NCBI GenBank assembly: GCA_964410105.1
Contig: CAYPFY010000015.1
Coordinates: forward strand, 1 to 64,000
DNA: 64,000 nt
Reading direction: 5' to 3'
Source: CAYPFY01 sp964410105
GTDB lineage: Bacteria > Bacteroidota > Ignavibacteria > UBA10030 > SZUA-254
Shown: positions 34,799 through 44,332 of the stretch, one piece after another
Position numbering within the stretch: the first letter of the stretch is position 1
How the letters are laid out: each line of letters opens with the position of its first letter
Translations under genes and position numbers: made by a program
Notes under the pieces: generated by a model
Told to the model about the DNA's origin: nothing
Database searches by the model: none
The model's input: only the letters and a program-made list of their open reading frames with translations

Positions 34799-35965
34799 AT
34801 GACTTTCTTCACCCACCTTCGCTGCAGCTCCTGCAAGAAAACTTTTCCCGCGCATTCCACCGTCTGCCCTGATTGCGGGAAGGCGCTTCTCGCCGAATAC
34901 GATCTGCATGAGGCGAAAAAAAGTTTTTCGAAGAAGTTGTTGAAGGACCGGGAAAAAAGTCTCTGGCGCTACGGCGAGGTCCTTCCCCTCGATGACGCCG
35001 GGGCGATCGTCTCGTTCGGGGAAGGGTGGACTCCCATGCTTAAGCTGCCCCACCTCGGACAGGCGCTCGGCTTCCGGAATATTTTGCTCAAAGATGAGGG
35101 TCTGAATCCCACAGGCTCGTTTAAGGCGCGCGGGATTTCCGTGGCGGTTTCGATGGCCAAAAAATCGGGGGTCTCCGATGTTGCCCTTCCTTCGGCCGGG
35201 AACGCCGGGGGAGCTGTGGCCGCGTACGCCGCCCGCGCTGGAATGAAGGCGCATGTGTTCGTCCCCGCCAGCACGCCCGTGATTAATATTAATGAAATTG
35301 CAGCCGCCGGCGCGGAGCTTACACTGGTTGAAGGCTCAATCAGCGACGCCGCCCGGAGGATGAACGAGGAGCGCCAGGGAAAGGGCTGGTTCGATATGTC
35401 GACGATGAAGGAGCCGTACCGGGTCGAAGGGAAGAAGACGATGGGATATGAGATCGCCGAACAGCTGGGCTGGAGTCTTCCCGATGTGATCCTTTATCCT
35501 ACCGGGGGCGGCACCGGTCTGATCGGCATGTGGAAGGCTTTCGCGGAAATGGAGGAGCTCGGGTGGATTTCACAGAAAAGACCGAAGATGGTTTCCGTGC
35601 AGGCGTCAGGCTGCGCCCCGATCGTCAAGGCGTTTCAACAGCGCAAGAAAGAATCGGAAGCATGGCCCAATCCGACCACCGCCGCGGCCGGCCTCCGCGT
35701 TCCCAAAGCGTTCGCCGATGCCCTTATTCTCGATGCTCTCTATGAAAGCAAGGGGAGCGCCGTGGCCGTCACCGAAGAAGAGTGGCTCGCCGATCTGAAG
35801 ACCGCCGCCAGGCTCGAGGGGATTCTTCTCTGTCCGGAAGGCGCGGCCGCAATAGCCGCCCTCCGGAAGCTTAAGGGGTTTATCCGCCCCGACGATACGG
35901 TGGTCGTCTTCAATACTGGGTCGGGCTATAAGTACTCGGAGGTGCTCGGCCAGTTGACTTTTTGA
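34799..35965 (+). CDS. thrC: Threonine synthase
   Basis: PLP enzyme converting O-phosphohomoserine to threonine. It has 388 residues from ATG 34799. An N-terminal zinc ribbon (CSSCKKTF, VCPDCGKAL) is present, as in many short-form ThrC. PLP lysine lies in NPTGSFKARG, the phosphate-binding asparagine region is PSAGNAGGAVAAYAA and the glycine-rich loop is YPTGGGTGLIGMW. The long open frame upstream from 34592 is not protein-like and overlaps the flavoprotein gene. The stop codon region also holds the promoter of the STAS gene, so the two genes are separate units. Confidence 0.93.
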   Translation: MTFFTHLRCSSCKKTFPAHSTVCPDCGKALLAEYDLHEAKKSFSKKLLKDREKSLWRYGEVLPLDDAGAIVSFGEGWTPMLKLPHLGQALGFRNILLKDEGLNPTGSFKARGISVAVSMAKKSGVSDVALPSAGNAGGAVAAYAARAGMKAHVFVPASTPVININEIAAAGAELTLVEGSISDAARRMNEERQGKGWFDMSTMKEPYRVEGKKTMGYEIAEQLGWSLPDVILYPTGGGTGLIGMWKAFAEMEELGWISQKRPKMVSVQASGCAPIVKAFQQRKKESEAWPNPTTAAAGLRVPKAFADALILDALYESKGSAVAVTEEEWLADLKTAARLEGILLCPEGAAAIAALRKLKGFIRPDDTVVVFNTGSGYKYSEVLGQLTF

Positions 35966-35982
35966 CCGGACTTTTGTATGAT
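35954..35982 (+). promoter_or_regulatory. Probable promoter of the STAS gene, inside the thrC 3' end
   Basis: TTGACT (35954-35959), 17 bp, TATGAT (35977-35982). The -35 box uses the last thrC codons. It predicts a start near 35989, about 38 nt before the STAS ATG, which has an AGGAG site. Confidence 0.55.
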
Positions 35983-36026
35983 TCAACGGTAATTCCGCCA
36001 TCCAATCAAAACCTTTCAGGAGTTTT

Positions 36027-36377
36027 ATGCAGATCAAGGAAAAGATGGAGAATGATGTCGCCGTCATCACCCTCAAAGGCGACCTCCTCGGGGAACCGGA
36101 CACGTCATCGATACGCGATAAGATTCACAGCCTCGTGAACGACTCGGTGAAGCATGTCGTCGTCGACCTCGGGGGCGTGAATTATATGAACAGCTCCGGC
36201 CTGGGGACTTTGATCTCCGCTCTGACGACGATGCGGAGCGCCGGCGGCGATCTCCGGCTCGCCCGCGTGGAAGGGAAAGTTCAGAATCTTTTTATGATGA
36301 CGCAGCTTGTGAAAGTGTTCGACACGTACGAAACCGTCGAACGCGCCCTGGTGAGTTTTAAGTCCAAACCGAGATAA
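36027..36377 (+). CDS. STAS-domain anti-sigma factor antagonist
   Basis: A 116-residue protein of the SpoIIAA/RsbV family. It starts with MQIKEKMENDVAVITLKGDLLG and has the phospho-acceptor loop VVDLGGVNYMNSSGLGTL, where one of the two serines before GLG is the expected phosphorylation site. Such proteins bind anti-sigma kinases and release a sigma factor when unphosphorylated. No partner kinase or phosphatase gene is next to it. The PEBP-family gene follows by 1 bp, so they are cotranscribed. A clear AGGAG site precedes the ATG. Confidence 0.92.
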   Translation: MQIKEKMENDVAVITLKGDLLGEPDTSSIRDKIHSLVNDSVKHVVVDLGGVNYMNSSGLGTLISALTTMRSAGGDLRLARVEGKVQNLFMMTQLVKVFDTYETVERALVSFKSKPR

Positions 36378-36378
36378 T

Positions 36379-36843
36379 GTGGTTGTTTCCTCCCCCGCAT
36401 TCCATGACGGGAAACTGATCCCGTCAAAGTATGCCCACGAAGGGGTGACTGGCGGGAAGAATGTCTCTCTCCCCCTCGCCTGGTCCGATCCTCCTCCCGC
36501 AACAAGGTTTTTCGCCCTTACTATCGTTGATCCCCACCCGGTCGCCAGGAACTGGTTCCACTGGGGTGTCCTGAATATCCCCCCCACAATCACGTCTCTG
36601 GGCGAAGGGTCTTCCATGCATATGCCCGCCGGATCGAAGGAGCTCTATAATTCCTACGGTTCGCTCGGCTATGGCGGCCCGGAACCGCCCAAGGGCTCCG
36701 GCCCCCATCCCTATGTTGTGACCCTCTACGCTCTCGATTCCGCCATCGATCTTCCTGCCGGTTCCTCTCTCGCCGCATTCACGCGGGCTATCGAGGGACA
36801 TGTTCTCTCCGCCGCAAAAATAACGGGCATATACGAACGCTGA
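36379..36843 (+). CDS. YbhB/YbcL-family (PEBP/RKIP-like) protein
   Basis: A 154-residue cytoplasmic phosphatidylethanolamine-binding-like protein with a GTG start. The conserved ligand-pocket parts are visible: LPLAWSDPPPATRFFALTIVDP (with the DPxP-like PHPVARNWFHW segment) and YGGPEPPKGSGPHPYVVTLYAL. E. coli homologues are YbhB and YbcL. The ligand is unknown; anionic lipid or phosphoryl compounds are typical of the family. It lies directly after the STAS gene and before a protein of unknown function. Confidence 0.92.
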   Translation: MVVSSPAFHDGKLIPSKYAHEGVTGGKNVSLPLAWSDPPPATRFFALTIVDPHPVARNWFHWGVLNIPPTITSLGEGSSMHMPAGSKELYNSYGSLGYGGPEPPKGSGPHPYVVTLYALDSAIDLPAGSSLAAFTRAIEGHVLSAAKITGIYER

Positions 36844-36926
36844 TTTTTCCCGCCCGGGAATACCGAACGGGTAAAACCCGTACCTCTCACACTGATCGCG
36901 AAATAATCGGGTAAAGGGGAGAATCT

Positions 36927-37418
36927 ATGACATTCCTCACGATGGGCTCTTCGGCGGAAAGGTATTTTGGTGTAGGACGTCCAGAGGAGATCATGATTCG
37001 ACCTACGTCAAAAGAGGCCGGGGAGTATTTTCACGAGGTTGCCCGCTACTTCGCCGAACGCGGCGAACAGGAGATGGCGAGATTCGCCTACCGCAACAGC
37101 ATCCAATCGTGGTACGAGGCGACTCTCGAACAGCCCGTCTTCATCGAATATCTCCGCGCCGCCGAGGAGGATTTTTCGGAGTTCGCCAAGAACGATCCCG
37201 TCTATATCGAATTGCTGAAAATCGTCAAGGCCTACGCCATCCAGTATCCCGGCATCAAGGAGTCGGTGCTGAGTACGATCCTGGACCGATATAGGGCCGA
37301 GGATCTAAACTATGTGATTCATTTCGGGCAGAAACATGGCGAGATTGTTCAGACAAAGAAGGGAGAGATTTTCGGCCTCAGGATGCCCCCCGATGTTCTC
37401 CGGCCCAAAGGGCCCTGA
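36927..37418 (+). CDS. Unknown helical protein
   Basis: A 163-residue protein that I do not recognise. It has no signal or membrane segment. The sequence is mostly helical and rich in charged and aromatic residues (EAGEYFHEVARYFAERGEQEMARFAYRNS), with a TPR-like spacing in the first half (YF..RGE...ARFAYRNSI). The C-terminal end (GQKHGEIVQTKKGEIFGLRMPP) looks like a beta-hairpin. A strong AAAGGGGAG site lies 6 nt before the ATG. It follows the PEBP gene by 83 bp and converges on the protein kinase gene, the two stops being 3 bp apart. Confidence 0.72.
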   Translation: MTFLTMGSSAERYFGVGRPEEIMIRPTSKEAGEYFHEVARYFAERGEQEMARFAYRNSIQSWYEATLEQPVFIEYLRAAEEDFSEFAKNDPVYIELLKIVKAYAIQYPGIKESVLSTILDRYRAEDLNYVIHFGQKHGEIVQTKKGEIFGLRMPPDVLRPKGP

Positions 37419-37421
37419 GTG

Positions 37422-39986
37422 TCATTCCCCGCGCGCGATCAGGAGGAGATCGGCGTCGGTGCGGTATCGCTCGAAGTCGAGCGCTGTAGCAAGATAGGAG
37501 GCGTTGTATTCCGGGTTTGCCGCCTTGGCCCGGCGGAACATTTCCAGCATCTGCGGCTTTTTCCCCGTTATCGAAAAAACTCTCGCGGCTTTCATGAGGA
37601 TCTCCTCGTTCGAGGAATCCCGCTGCAAGGCCTCGGATACCGATTTCACGGCGGCGCCCGCTTCCCCCAGGCGCGCATTGTATAATCCCTCGAACGCATG
37701 GTGGTCGGCCGCTCCCGGGTTTTTCTTGATCCGCTGCTGAACGAGCTGGAGTCCCTCGCGCAGGAGCTTTAAACCGTCCTTCGCCTTTCCTCCCAGTATG
37801 TACGCGACTCCCAGATCGTACATGATCTGATGGTCCCCAGGGATGAGCGCCATCGCCGACGAGAGAAGCGATTCGACTTCGGTATACCTCCCCTGCACCA
37901 GTTCCACAGCAGCCATCGCATCGTATGTTCCCGGGTCCGACGGTTCCTTCTCCACCGCTATCCGGTAATTGGCGATCGCGCTGTCAAGCTTCCCGATATG
38001 CTCGAAGGCGTAGGCGAGGTTTCTGTAGGGAAAGTAACTGTTAGGGTTTAGCTCCGCCGAACGACGGAAGGCTTTGATCGCCTCCGTGAAGTTGGCCATC
38101 TGCGCATACGCGATTCCAAGGTTGGACGTCACCAGCCAGTCATTAGGGTCGATTTCCTGCAACTGCTTGAGCAGCCGTACTCCCTTCGCCGGCTCTCCCA
38201 GGTTCATGAGGTAGAGCGTGGCTGCAAAGGTGAGGGCGAAGGGGTCGTTCCTGTCTTTCTCGATCGATGTCAGAAGAAGGTCCAGTCCCCCTTTGACATC
38301 TCCCCTCAAGCTTTTGATCCCCCCCAGGAGCGCCTTCGCCTGCGCATTAGCGCTGTCACGCCGCAGGATGCCGCCCGCAAGCTCTTCTGCATCCGTCAAG
38401 AGCTTTTCTGATCTGTCCCAGCCCGCACGGTATTGTTCTATCTTGGTGTTGGCAAGGTTGATCGCCGCCGGAAGGAATGTCGTGTCTTTACGGTGGGCTT
38501 CGGTAAAATACTCTATCGCCAGAATGTTCTGATCCTTGTTGAATTTGTCGCGGTAGTACATGCCCTGGAGATAGGGTTCGTAGACGTCGGAAGTGGTGCC
38601 GGCCGATGTGAGGGGGAACGAGATCTCAGCCCCCAGCTGCTTCGCCGTCTGTTTCATGATGTCGGCCTTCGCCTGCAGTATCTCTCCCCGGGATATTTCG
38701 TAGGAATCCTGCCAGATCTCTTTTCCCCTCTCCGCATCGTAGATCGACGCGTGCATCTTCACGCGGGCCGGAAGGAGTTGTAAGTCGCCTCGGAGGAGAT
38801 AGCGCACCCCAAGGCTCGCTGCAATGGATTTCGGGTCAAGCGCGCTGCCGCGGTAAGTCGACGTGCTTTTCTTCGAAATGACGAGCGTCTGCGGGAGTTT
38901 TGCCAGCTCCTGCGTGAGATCGCCTGTGAGCCCGTCCGAATAATACTCCTGCTCCTGATCCCCCAGGTTGGCGAAAGGGAGGACCGCTATCGACCGGCTT
39001 AGCTGCATCGACGGCCCCGCACTCCGCGTGAGCCCGTACCATAATCCCGCAATGAGTATGACAGCCGCCGCCGCTCCGATGTATATTCCCCGCCTGTGTC
39101 TTTGAACGACGCTCTGAAAGAGCCGTGAAGCGAGCTGAGCCGAACTGGTCGCCGCCACCCCTGCGCCCATGCTCCCGGTAAGCCCGCTTAATGCGGCCGT
39201 GATTTCGCCCATCGACTGGAATCTTTTTGCTGGGTCTTTCTGAAGGGCTTTTTCCAGGATGAGAACAAGCTCTGTCGGGATGTCATCCCGGATGGTTGTG
39301 ATGGAAGGGGGCTGCTCGTTGACGATGGAGTACATCATGGCCGGTTCATAGTTCCCCTGGAAGGGAAGCTGCCCGGCCAGCATTTCATGGATAATGACGC
39401 CGAGAGACCAGATGTCGGTGTTGGGCCCAACCTCTTCCCCCCGCGTCTGCTCCGGAGACATGTACGCTACGGTCCCCAGGCTCGTTCCTGTGCGGGTTAA
39501 TTTCGTCCCCCCGGTCAGCTTCGCCAGGCCGAAGTCGATTATTTTTGGCGTACCGTCACTGGTGAGGATGATGTTGGCAGGCTTCAAATCCCGATGGATG
39601 ATTCCACGCTCATGCGCCTTGGCCAGCCCCGAGGCTATCTGCCCGATGAGGGCTATCGATTCCTTGACTTCACATCTGCCCGCATCGATTTTTTGCTTGA
39701 GGGTCTGCCCCTCGTAATACGCCATGACGATGAAGAGATCCCCCTCAGGGGTCTCGTCGATTTCGTAGATGGCCCCGATGTTCGGATGATCGATCGAGGA
39801 GGCAGACTTCGCCTCCACCATGAACCGGGATTTTTGCTCTTCGTCCGCACTGTATTGCGACGGGAGGAATTTTAACGCGACGATGCGGCCAAGCTTCGTG
39901 TCTTCAGCCTTGTACACGACCCCCATGCCTCCCTGGCCGAGCTTTTCGGTTATCTTATAGTGGGATATCGTGCGCCCTACTACCAT
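37422..39986 (-). CDS. Ser/Thr protein kinase with TolB/CadC-like and TPR regions
   Basis: An 854-residue membrane kinase. The Hanks-type kinase domain covers about 9-275, with GQGGMG at 17-22, Lys39 in VALKF, catalytic HRDLKPAN at 131-138, DFG at 151-153 and an activation loop ending in MSPEQ. One TM helix lies near 305-325. The outer part begins with SIAVLPFANLGDQEQEYYSDGL and ISKKSTSTYRG, as in adenylate cyclase/CadC-associated TolB-like domains, then at least six TPRs (e.g. YFPYRNLAYAFEHIGKLDSAI). The architecture suggests a receptor that responds to envelope partners. It is read from its own promoter, divergent from the SBBP-repeat gene. Confidence 0.92.
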   Translation of the reverse strand: MVVGRTISHYKITEKLGQGGMGVVYKAEDTKLGRIVALKFLPSQYSADEEQKSRFMVEAKSASSIDHPNIGAIYEIDETPEGDLFIVMAYYEGQTLKQKIDAGRCEVKESIALIGQIASGLAKAHERGIIHRDLKPANIILTSDGTPKIIDFGLAKLTGGTKLTRTGTSLGTVAYMSPEQTRGEEVGPNTDIWSLGVIIHEMLAGQLPFQGNYEPAMMYSIVNEQPPSITTIRDDIPTELVLILEKALQKDPAKRFQSMGEITAALSGLTGSMGAGVAATSSAQLASRLFQSVVQRHRRGIYIGAAAAVILIAGLWYGLTRSAGPSMQLSRSIAVLPFANLGDQEQEYYSDGLTGDLTQELAKLPQTLVISKKSTSTYRGSALDPKSIAASLGVRYLLRGDLQLLPARVKMHASIYDAERGKEIWQDSYEISRGEILQAKADIMKQTAKQLGAEISFPLTSAGTTSDVYEPYLQGMYYRDKFNKDQNILAIEYFTEAHRKDTTFLPAAINLANTKIEQYRAGWDRSEKLLTDAEELAGGILRRDSANAQAKALLGGIKSLRGDVKGGLDLLLTSIEKDRNDPFALTFAATLYLMNLGEPAKGVRLLKQLQEIDPNDWLVTSNLGIAYAQMANFTEAIKAFRRSAELNPNSYFPYRNLAYAFEHIGKLDSAIANYRIAVEKEPSDPGTYDAMAAVELVQGRYTEVESLLSSAMALIPGDHQIMYDLGVAYILGGKAKDGLKLLREGLQLVQQRIKKNPGAADHHAFEGLYNARLGEAGAAVKSVSEALQRDSSNEEILMKAARVFSITGKKPQMLEMFRRAKAANPEYNASYLATALDFERYRTDADLLLIARGE

Positions 39987-40075
39987 GGAAATGGTCCTCG
40001 GCTCCAGGCGGGGGTTTTTTTGCGGGGGAAGGGTCGTCTCATGACGAGGTTTTGGGGACTTTTTCTCCTAGGGCC

Positions 40076-40104
40076 AATATAAGCAATGGGTTATGGATAT
40101 TCAA
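40076..40104 (-). promoter_or_regulatory. Probable promoter of the kinase gene
   Basis: On the reverse strand TTGAAT (40104-40099), 17 bp, TATATT (40081-40076), about 90 bp upstream of the kinase start. That leaves a leader of about 80 nt with a GAGG element near the ATG. Confidence 0.55.
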
Positions 40105-40195
40105 TGTGGTCATTCCGCTCTCGTTGAAAGTCTGCCGGCGAAGAGGGGTTATCAGCCAGCCTGAACGAGCTCCGCCGGCCCAACGATGTCCTTTT

Positions 40196-40224
40196 TTGAT
40201 TTTTAAGAAATTCGGATTTAATTG
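40196..40224 (+). promoter_or_regulatory. Probable promoter of the SBBP-repeat gene
   Basis: TTGATT (40196-40201), 17 bp, TAATTG (40219-40224). The predicted start is near 40231, about 15 nt before ATG 40246. Confidence 0.5.
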
Positions 40225-40245
40225 GGAAGAACTCCCCCCTTAACG

Positions 40246-43200
40246 ATGAATACCTCATTTCCTCGGTTTGCACTCTTTGCGTGCCTGCTTTTCATCCATG
40301 AGCCGGCTTCAGGCCTGGATGAGCGCCCCCGTCCGCACATGCACCGGTGGATTCCGGGACCGAAGAGGTTTTCAAGACACGATCGACCTACGCAATCGCT
40401 CCGCCTTGCTTCCGGCTCTGCCTCGTCAATTGACTCTCTTCAGGACTGGGCACGCGAGGTGAGTACAGGGCTCGTAAGGTCCAATGATCAGGCCTATGCC
40501 GTCATCACAGATCCTTCGACCGGGAATGTATATGTGACGGGGAGCGCGGAGTCGGACTATCTCACGATCAAGTATAATGCCGCGGGCGATACGCTCTGGA
40601 CCGCCCGCTATCACGCAGCCTCCGACGCTACCCCGACGGCGATTGCTCTCGACAGCTCCGGCAATGTTTTCGTCACCGGCATCAGTGAGGATGATTTCGT
40701 GACGCTGAAGTATTCCGCATCCGGCTCACGATTGTGGCTCGCCCGCTATAACGGCCCCGGCAACCTGGATGACCAGCCCGTTGCCCTCGCTGTCGATAAA
40801 TCAGGATATGCCTATGTGACCGGGTTCAGCTACGGCGGCAATTCGGGGTATGATTTTGCAACGGTGAAGTATTCCCCCGCCGGCGCCCAGGTGTGGGCCG
40901 CACGGCTGAATGGCACCGGGAACGACGACGACGAGCCGCGCGGGATCGCAGTCGACGCCTCTGGTTCCGTCTTTGTTACAGGGTTTGTGACGAATACGGA
41001 GTTTACCCGCGATTATGTCACGGCAAAGTATTCCTCGGCAGGCGCCCTCCTGTGGAGTGCAGTCTACGACGGCCCCGGTCATGATGACGATCAGGCCACG
41101 GGGATCGCGCTCGACGCGTCCGGCGCGGTTTTTGTCACCGGGATCAGCCTGAACGAGAGTTTTTCATACGACTATGCCACAATCAAATACTCTTCGACCG
41201 GGACGAGACAATGGGTCAGCCGGTTTGACGGGGACGCAGGACTCGACGATGAAGCGGCCGCCATTACGACGGACATTGCAGGAAATGTGATCGTGACAGG
41301 GACGAGCACGGATGCGACGAATGCCCTTAATCTCGTCACCCGGGCCTACACGACAGCCGGGGTTTTTCTCTGGAACGCTACCTACACGGGCCCGGCACAT
41401 ACGCTGAGTTTTCCCACAACTCTCGCCCTCGACCAGACAGGTAACGTTTATGTTGGAGCAGAATCGGATGAGCCGGGCCAGCCTGCGAAGTTTTTGACGG
41501 CAAAGTATAGCTCCTCCGGCACCCCGCTCTGGACAACTCTGACGACAGAACCGAATAAGTCCCGCATTCTCACCGCGATGTGGATCGACCGGGCAGGCAC
41601 CGCCTATTGTACAGGTTTCGTGGCGGATACCGGGGCGACCGAAGATTATCTTACCGTCAGGATCGATTCCCTGGGAAATCCTCAGTGGTCAAAGCGTTAC
41701 GACGGCCCGAATCATTCGGAGGAATTCGCCCAGGCGATCGCAACGGATTTGTCGGGCAATGTGTATATCGCCGGCCTGAGTAATTCCTCGACGACCGGGG
41801 GAGATTTCCTTACGGTGAAGTATAACTCTGCCGGTACCCAGCAGTGGGCCGTGAGGTATAACGGCCCGGCCAACGGTTTCGACGACCCCACCGCTATCGC
41901 CGTCGATTTTTTGGGAAATGTCTATGTCACCGGCACGAGCGAGGGCTCCGGCACCCTCGCCGATTACGCGACGGTGAAGTATAATTCCTCCGGAATTCAG
42001 CAATGGGTGATGCGCTATAACGGCCCCGCTAATCTGGCCGACCACCCGCGCAGCCTCACGATCGATTTTTCAGGGAATATCATCGTGACAGGCACGAGCG
42101 CTTCCTCCGCAATCACCGCCACTTTTGCGACGGTGAAGTATTCCCCGGGCGGATCCCAGCTCTGGGCAACCCGCTCGGCTATTGCCCGCCATGCCGGAGC
42201 AGTTGCCGTCTCCGCGGATCATGCCGGAGCGGTCTACGTGACGGGCTGGATGGATGATTCACTTTTGAATACCAACGTCGTTACGCTTAAGCTCGACCCC
42301 GCAGGTAATCAACGCTGGATGTTTTCATACAATGGCCCGGCTAACGGTGTGGATAAACCGTCCAGCCTGACGCTCGATCGCGCCGCCAATGTGTATGTGG
42401 CTGGCTTCAGCGAGGGCTCAGGCACCCAGGATGATTTCCTTATCCTGAAATATGATTCCGCAGGTGCCCGGCAATGGGTGACAGGGTTCAACGGGACCGG
42501 GAACGCCAATGACCACGCTGTTGCCGCGGTGTCTGATTCATCTCAAAATGTCACGGTGACGGGATTCAGCCGCAATTCCCTGGGGAATGACGATATCGTG
42601 ACTCTGAAGCTCGACTCGCTCGGTGCAAGGCTCTGGTTGTCGGTCTATGACGGCCAGGGCCACCAGGGGGATTTTCCGTCAGGCATGGTGTCCGATCTTT
42701 CGGGAAACCTCTACGTGTCGGGCTACGGCGATGACCCGGGAGGGACGCCGGGATTCATTACGGTGAAGTACGATCCGCTGGGCCAGCTGCTCTGGAGCCA
42801 GCGGTTCACATCAAACGCCTCTTCCGCCGTAGCGCAGGCGCTGGCAATTGATACGTCCCGCAATCTGGCGATTTCAGGGACGCTTGTGCGCGACGTTCTG
42901 TCTTCCGTATCGACGACCGTCCATTACCACGCCACCCACGCCGTTTTTTCCGTTCCCACCCACTCGGTGGCTTTCGGCAATAAGGATATTACCTGCGGGC
43001 CTGCATGGTTCTCGCTCGCTGTGACGAATTCCGGGAATGAGAATCTCTATGTCAACTCCACCGCATCCGACGATACGAATTTCACCGTCTCCCCCGCACA
43101 AGCGATGATCCCCCCCGGAAATTCCGGAAATTTTGTGCTCTCGTTTATCCCCCGTACGATCGGGCCGCAATCAGGCCATATTGTTTTTTCCCACGGCGCC

Positions 43201-44331
43201 TCCCCCGGACACGATACGATTAACGTCTCGGGCACCGGGACCGGCACAGGTTCAGAAGTGACTCTCGCCATTCACTACGGGACGGGCTGGCAGATGATTT
43301 CCCTCCCTGTGCGCCAGGCCTGCCCCAACGTTCTGTCGAATGTCTTCGAATTCCGCGGTTCATATCTCCGGAAAGATACCGTCTATAACGCAAAAGGATA
43401 TTGGAAAAAACTCGCCGTGCCCAATCTCGCTTTTATCGGCTACTCCGATGCGGCCGAGACTCTCGCCCTCAATCAGGGGTGGAATATGATCGGATCGATC
43501 TCGAGTACAGTCCCGATCGGCACACTCTCGTTTTCCCCTCCCGGCATCCGATCATCTCCCTACTACGGTTATTCGAATGCATATTTCTTCTCCGATTCTC
43601 TCGTGCCGGGACATTCCTACTGGGTAAAATCACGCCAGACCGGCTCGATGATTATCCGAAAATCCGCTTTTTCGGAAAAACCCCAGGGCTTACCCGCAGC
43701 TTCCACGTTCACTGTTACCGATGCTAAGGGTTTTGCCCAGGAACTCAGGCTGCTGGAGACGCCGATCGATGATCCCGACTATTATGATCTTCCCCCCGGC
43801 CCGCCGGGAGATTTTTTCGACGTCCGCTTCGCCTCGAACCGGCTCGTCGAATCGGCGTTTCAGCGAGGAGAATTTCCCATAAAAATCTCGGGGGCGTCGT
43901 ATCCGGCACGATTCGGATGGTCCGTGCAGTCGCAAAAGTTGTCGCTCCGGATCGGCCGGCGGGATGTGGTCATGTCCGGAGAGGGAAGTGTTGTTCTCGA
44001 TGAACCCGCCGACTTGGAGATTTTATCAGGGAAGTCGAGCCGCTTGCCCGCAGAATTTGCGCTACACCAGAATTTTCCCAATCCCTTCAATCCCTCGACG
44101 ACGATCCGTTACGATCTCCCGGAATTTTCACGGGTGACGCTGACTCTTTTCGATCTGCTGGGTCGAAAACTCCGTACACTCGTCGATGAGTTTCAGGACC
44201 CGGGATTTAAATCTTTCGAGCTGAATGCCGCCGCCCTCGCGAGCGGCGTCTATTATTACCGCCTCGATGCCGTTTCAGTCGCTTCCTCTCACTGCACATC
44301 GCTCTCCCGCCGCCTGATGCTTCTTAAATGA
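40246..44331 (+). CDS. Large T9SS-sorted SBBP beta-propeller protein
   Basis: A 1361-residue secreted protein. A signal peptide (FALFACLLFIHEPASG) precedes more than a dozen SBBP repeats of about 50-60 residues, each with the sequence theme VDASGNVYVTGFS, DYATVKYNSSG and QWVMRYNGP. They form one or more beta-propellers. Next comes an Ig-like HYDIN/ASH-type segment (VSGTGTGT end), then a module starting GWQMISLPV that recurs in the protein at 51980. The C-terminal sorting domain (QNFPNPFNPSTTIRYDLPE, LFDLLGRKLRTL, SGVYYYRL) marks it for type IX secretion. No enzymatic motif is visible. ATG 40246 is used because the longer frame starts with TTG inside the promoter. Confidence 0.88.
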   Translation: MNTSFPRFALFACLLFIHEPASGLDERPRPHMHRWIPGPKRFSRHDRPTQSLRLASGSASSIDSLQDWAREVSTGLVRSNDQAYAVITDPSTGNVYVTGSAESDYLTIKYNAAGDTLWTARYHAASDATPTAIALDSSGNVFVTGISEDDFVTLKYSASGSRLWLARYNGPGNLDDQPVALAVDKSGYAYVTGFSYGGNSGYDFATVKYSPAGAQVWAARLNGTGNDDDEPRGIAVDASGSVFVTGFVTNTEFTRDYVTAKYSSAGALLWSAVYDGPGHDDDQATGIALDASGAVFVTGISLNESFSYDYATIKYSSTGTRQWVSRFDGDAGLDDEAAAITTDIAGNVIVTGTSTDATNALNLVTRAYTTAGVFLWNATYTGPAHTLSFPTTLALDQTGNVYVGAESDEPGQPAKFLTAKYSSSGTPLWTTLTTEPNKSRILTAMWIDRAGTAYCTGFVADTGATEDYLTVRIDSLGNPQWSKRYDGPNHSEEFAQAIATDLSGNVYIAGLSNSSTTGGDFLTVKYNSAGTQQWAVRYNGPANGFDDPTAIAVDFLGNVYVTGTSEGSGTLADYATVKYNSSGIQQWVMRYNGPANLADHPRSLTIDFSGNIIVTGTSASSAITATFATVKYSPGGSQLWATRSAIARHAGAVAVSADHAGAVYVTGWMDDSLLNTNVVTLKLDPAGNQRWMFSYNGPANGVDKPSSLTLDRAANVYVAGFSEGSGTQDDFLILKYDSAGARQWVTGFNGTGNANDHAVAAVSDSSQNVTVTGFSRNSLGNDDIVTLKLDSLGARLWLSVYDGQGHQGDFPSGMVSDLSGNLYVSGYGDDPGGTPGFITVKYDPLGQLLWSQRFTSNASSAVAQALAIDTSRNLAISGTLVRDVLSSVSTTVHYHATHAVFSVPTHSVAFGNKDITCGPAWFSLAVTNSGNENLYVNSTASDDTNFTVSPAQAMIPPGNSGNFVLSFIPRTIGPQSGHIVFSHGASPGHDTINVSGTGTGTGSEVTLAIHYGTGWQMISLPVRQACPNVLSNVFEFRGSYLRKDTVYNAKGYWKKLAVPNLAFIGYSDAAETLALNQGWNMIGSISSTVPIGTLSFSPPGIRSSPYYGYSNAYFFSDSLVPGHSYWVKSRQTGSMIIRKSAFSEKPQGLPAASTFTVTDAKGFAQELRLLETPIDDPDYYDLPPGPPGDFFDVRFASNRLVESAFQRGEFPIKISGASYPARFGWSVQSQKLSLRIGRRDVVMSGEGSVVLDEPADLEILSGKSSRLPAEFALHQNFPNPFNPSTTIRYDLPEFSRVTLTLFDLLGRKLRTLVDEFQDPGFKSFELNAAALASGVYYYRLDAVSVASSHCTSLSRRLMLLK

Positions 44332-44332
44332 T

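Noticed and set aside
36843..36926. Hairpin ACGGGT/ACCCGT between the PEBP gene and the unknown gene as a terminator
   Set aside because: The stem is only 6 bp with a short loop and is not followed by a T-run.
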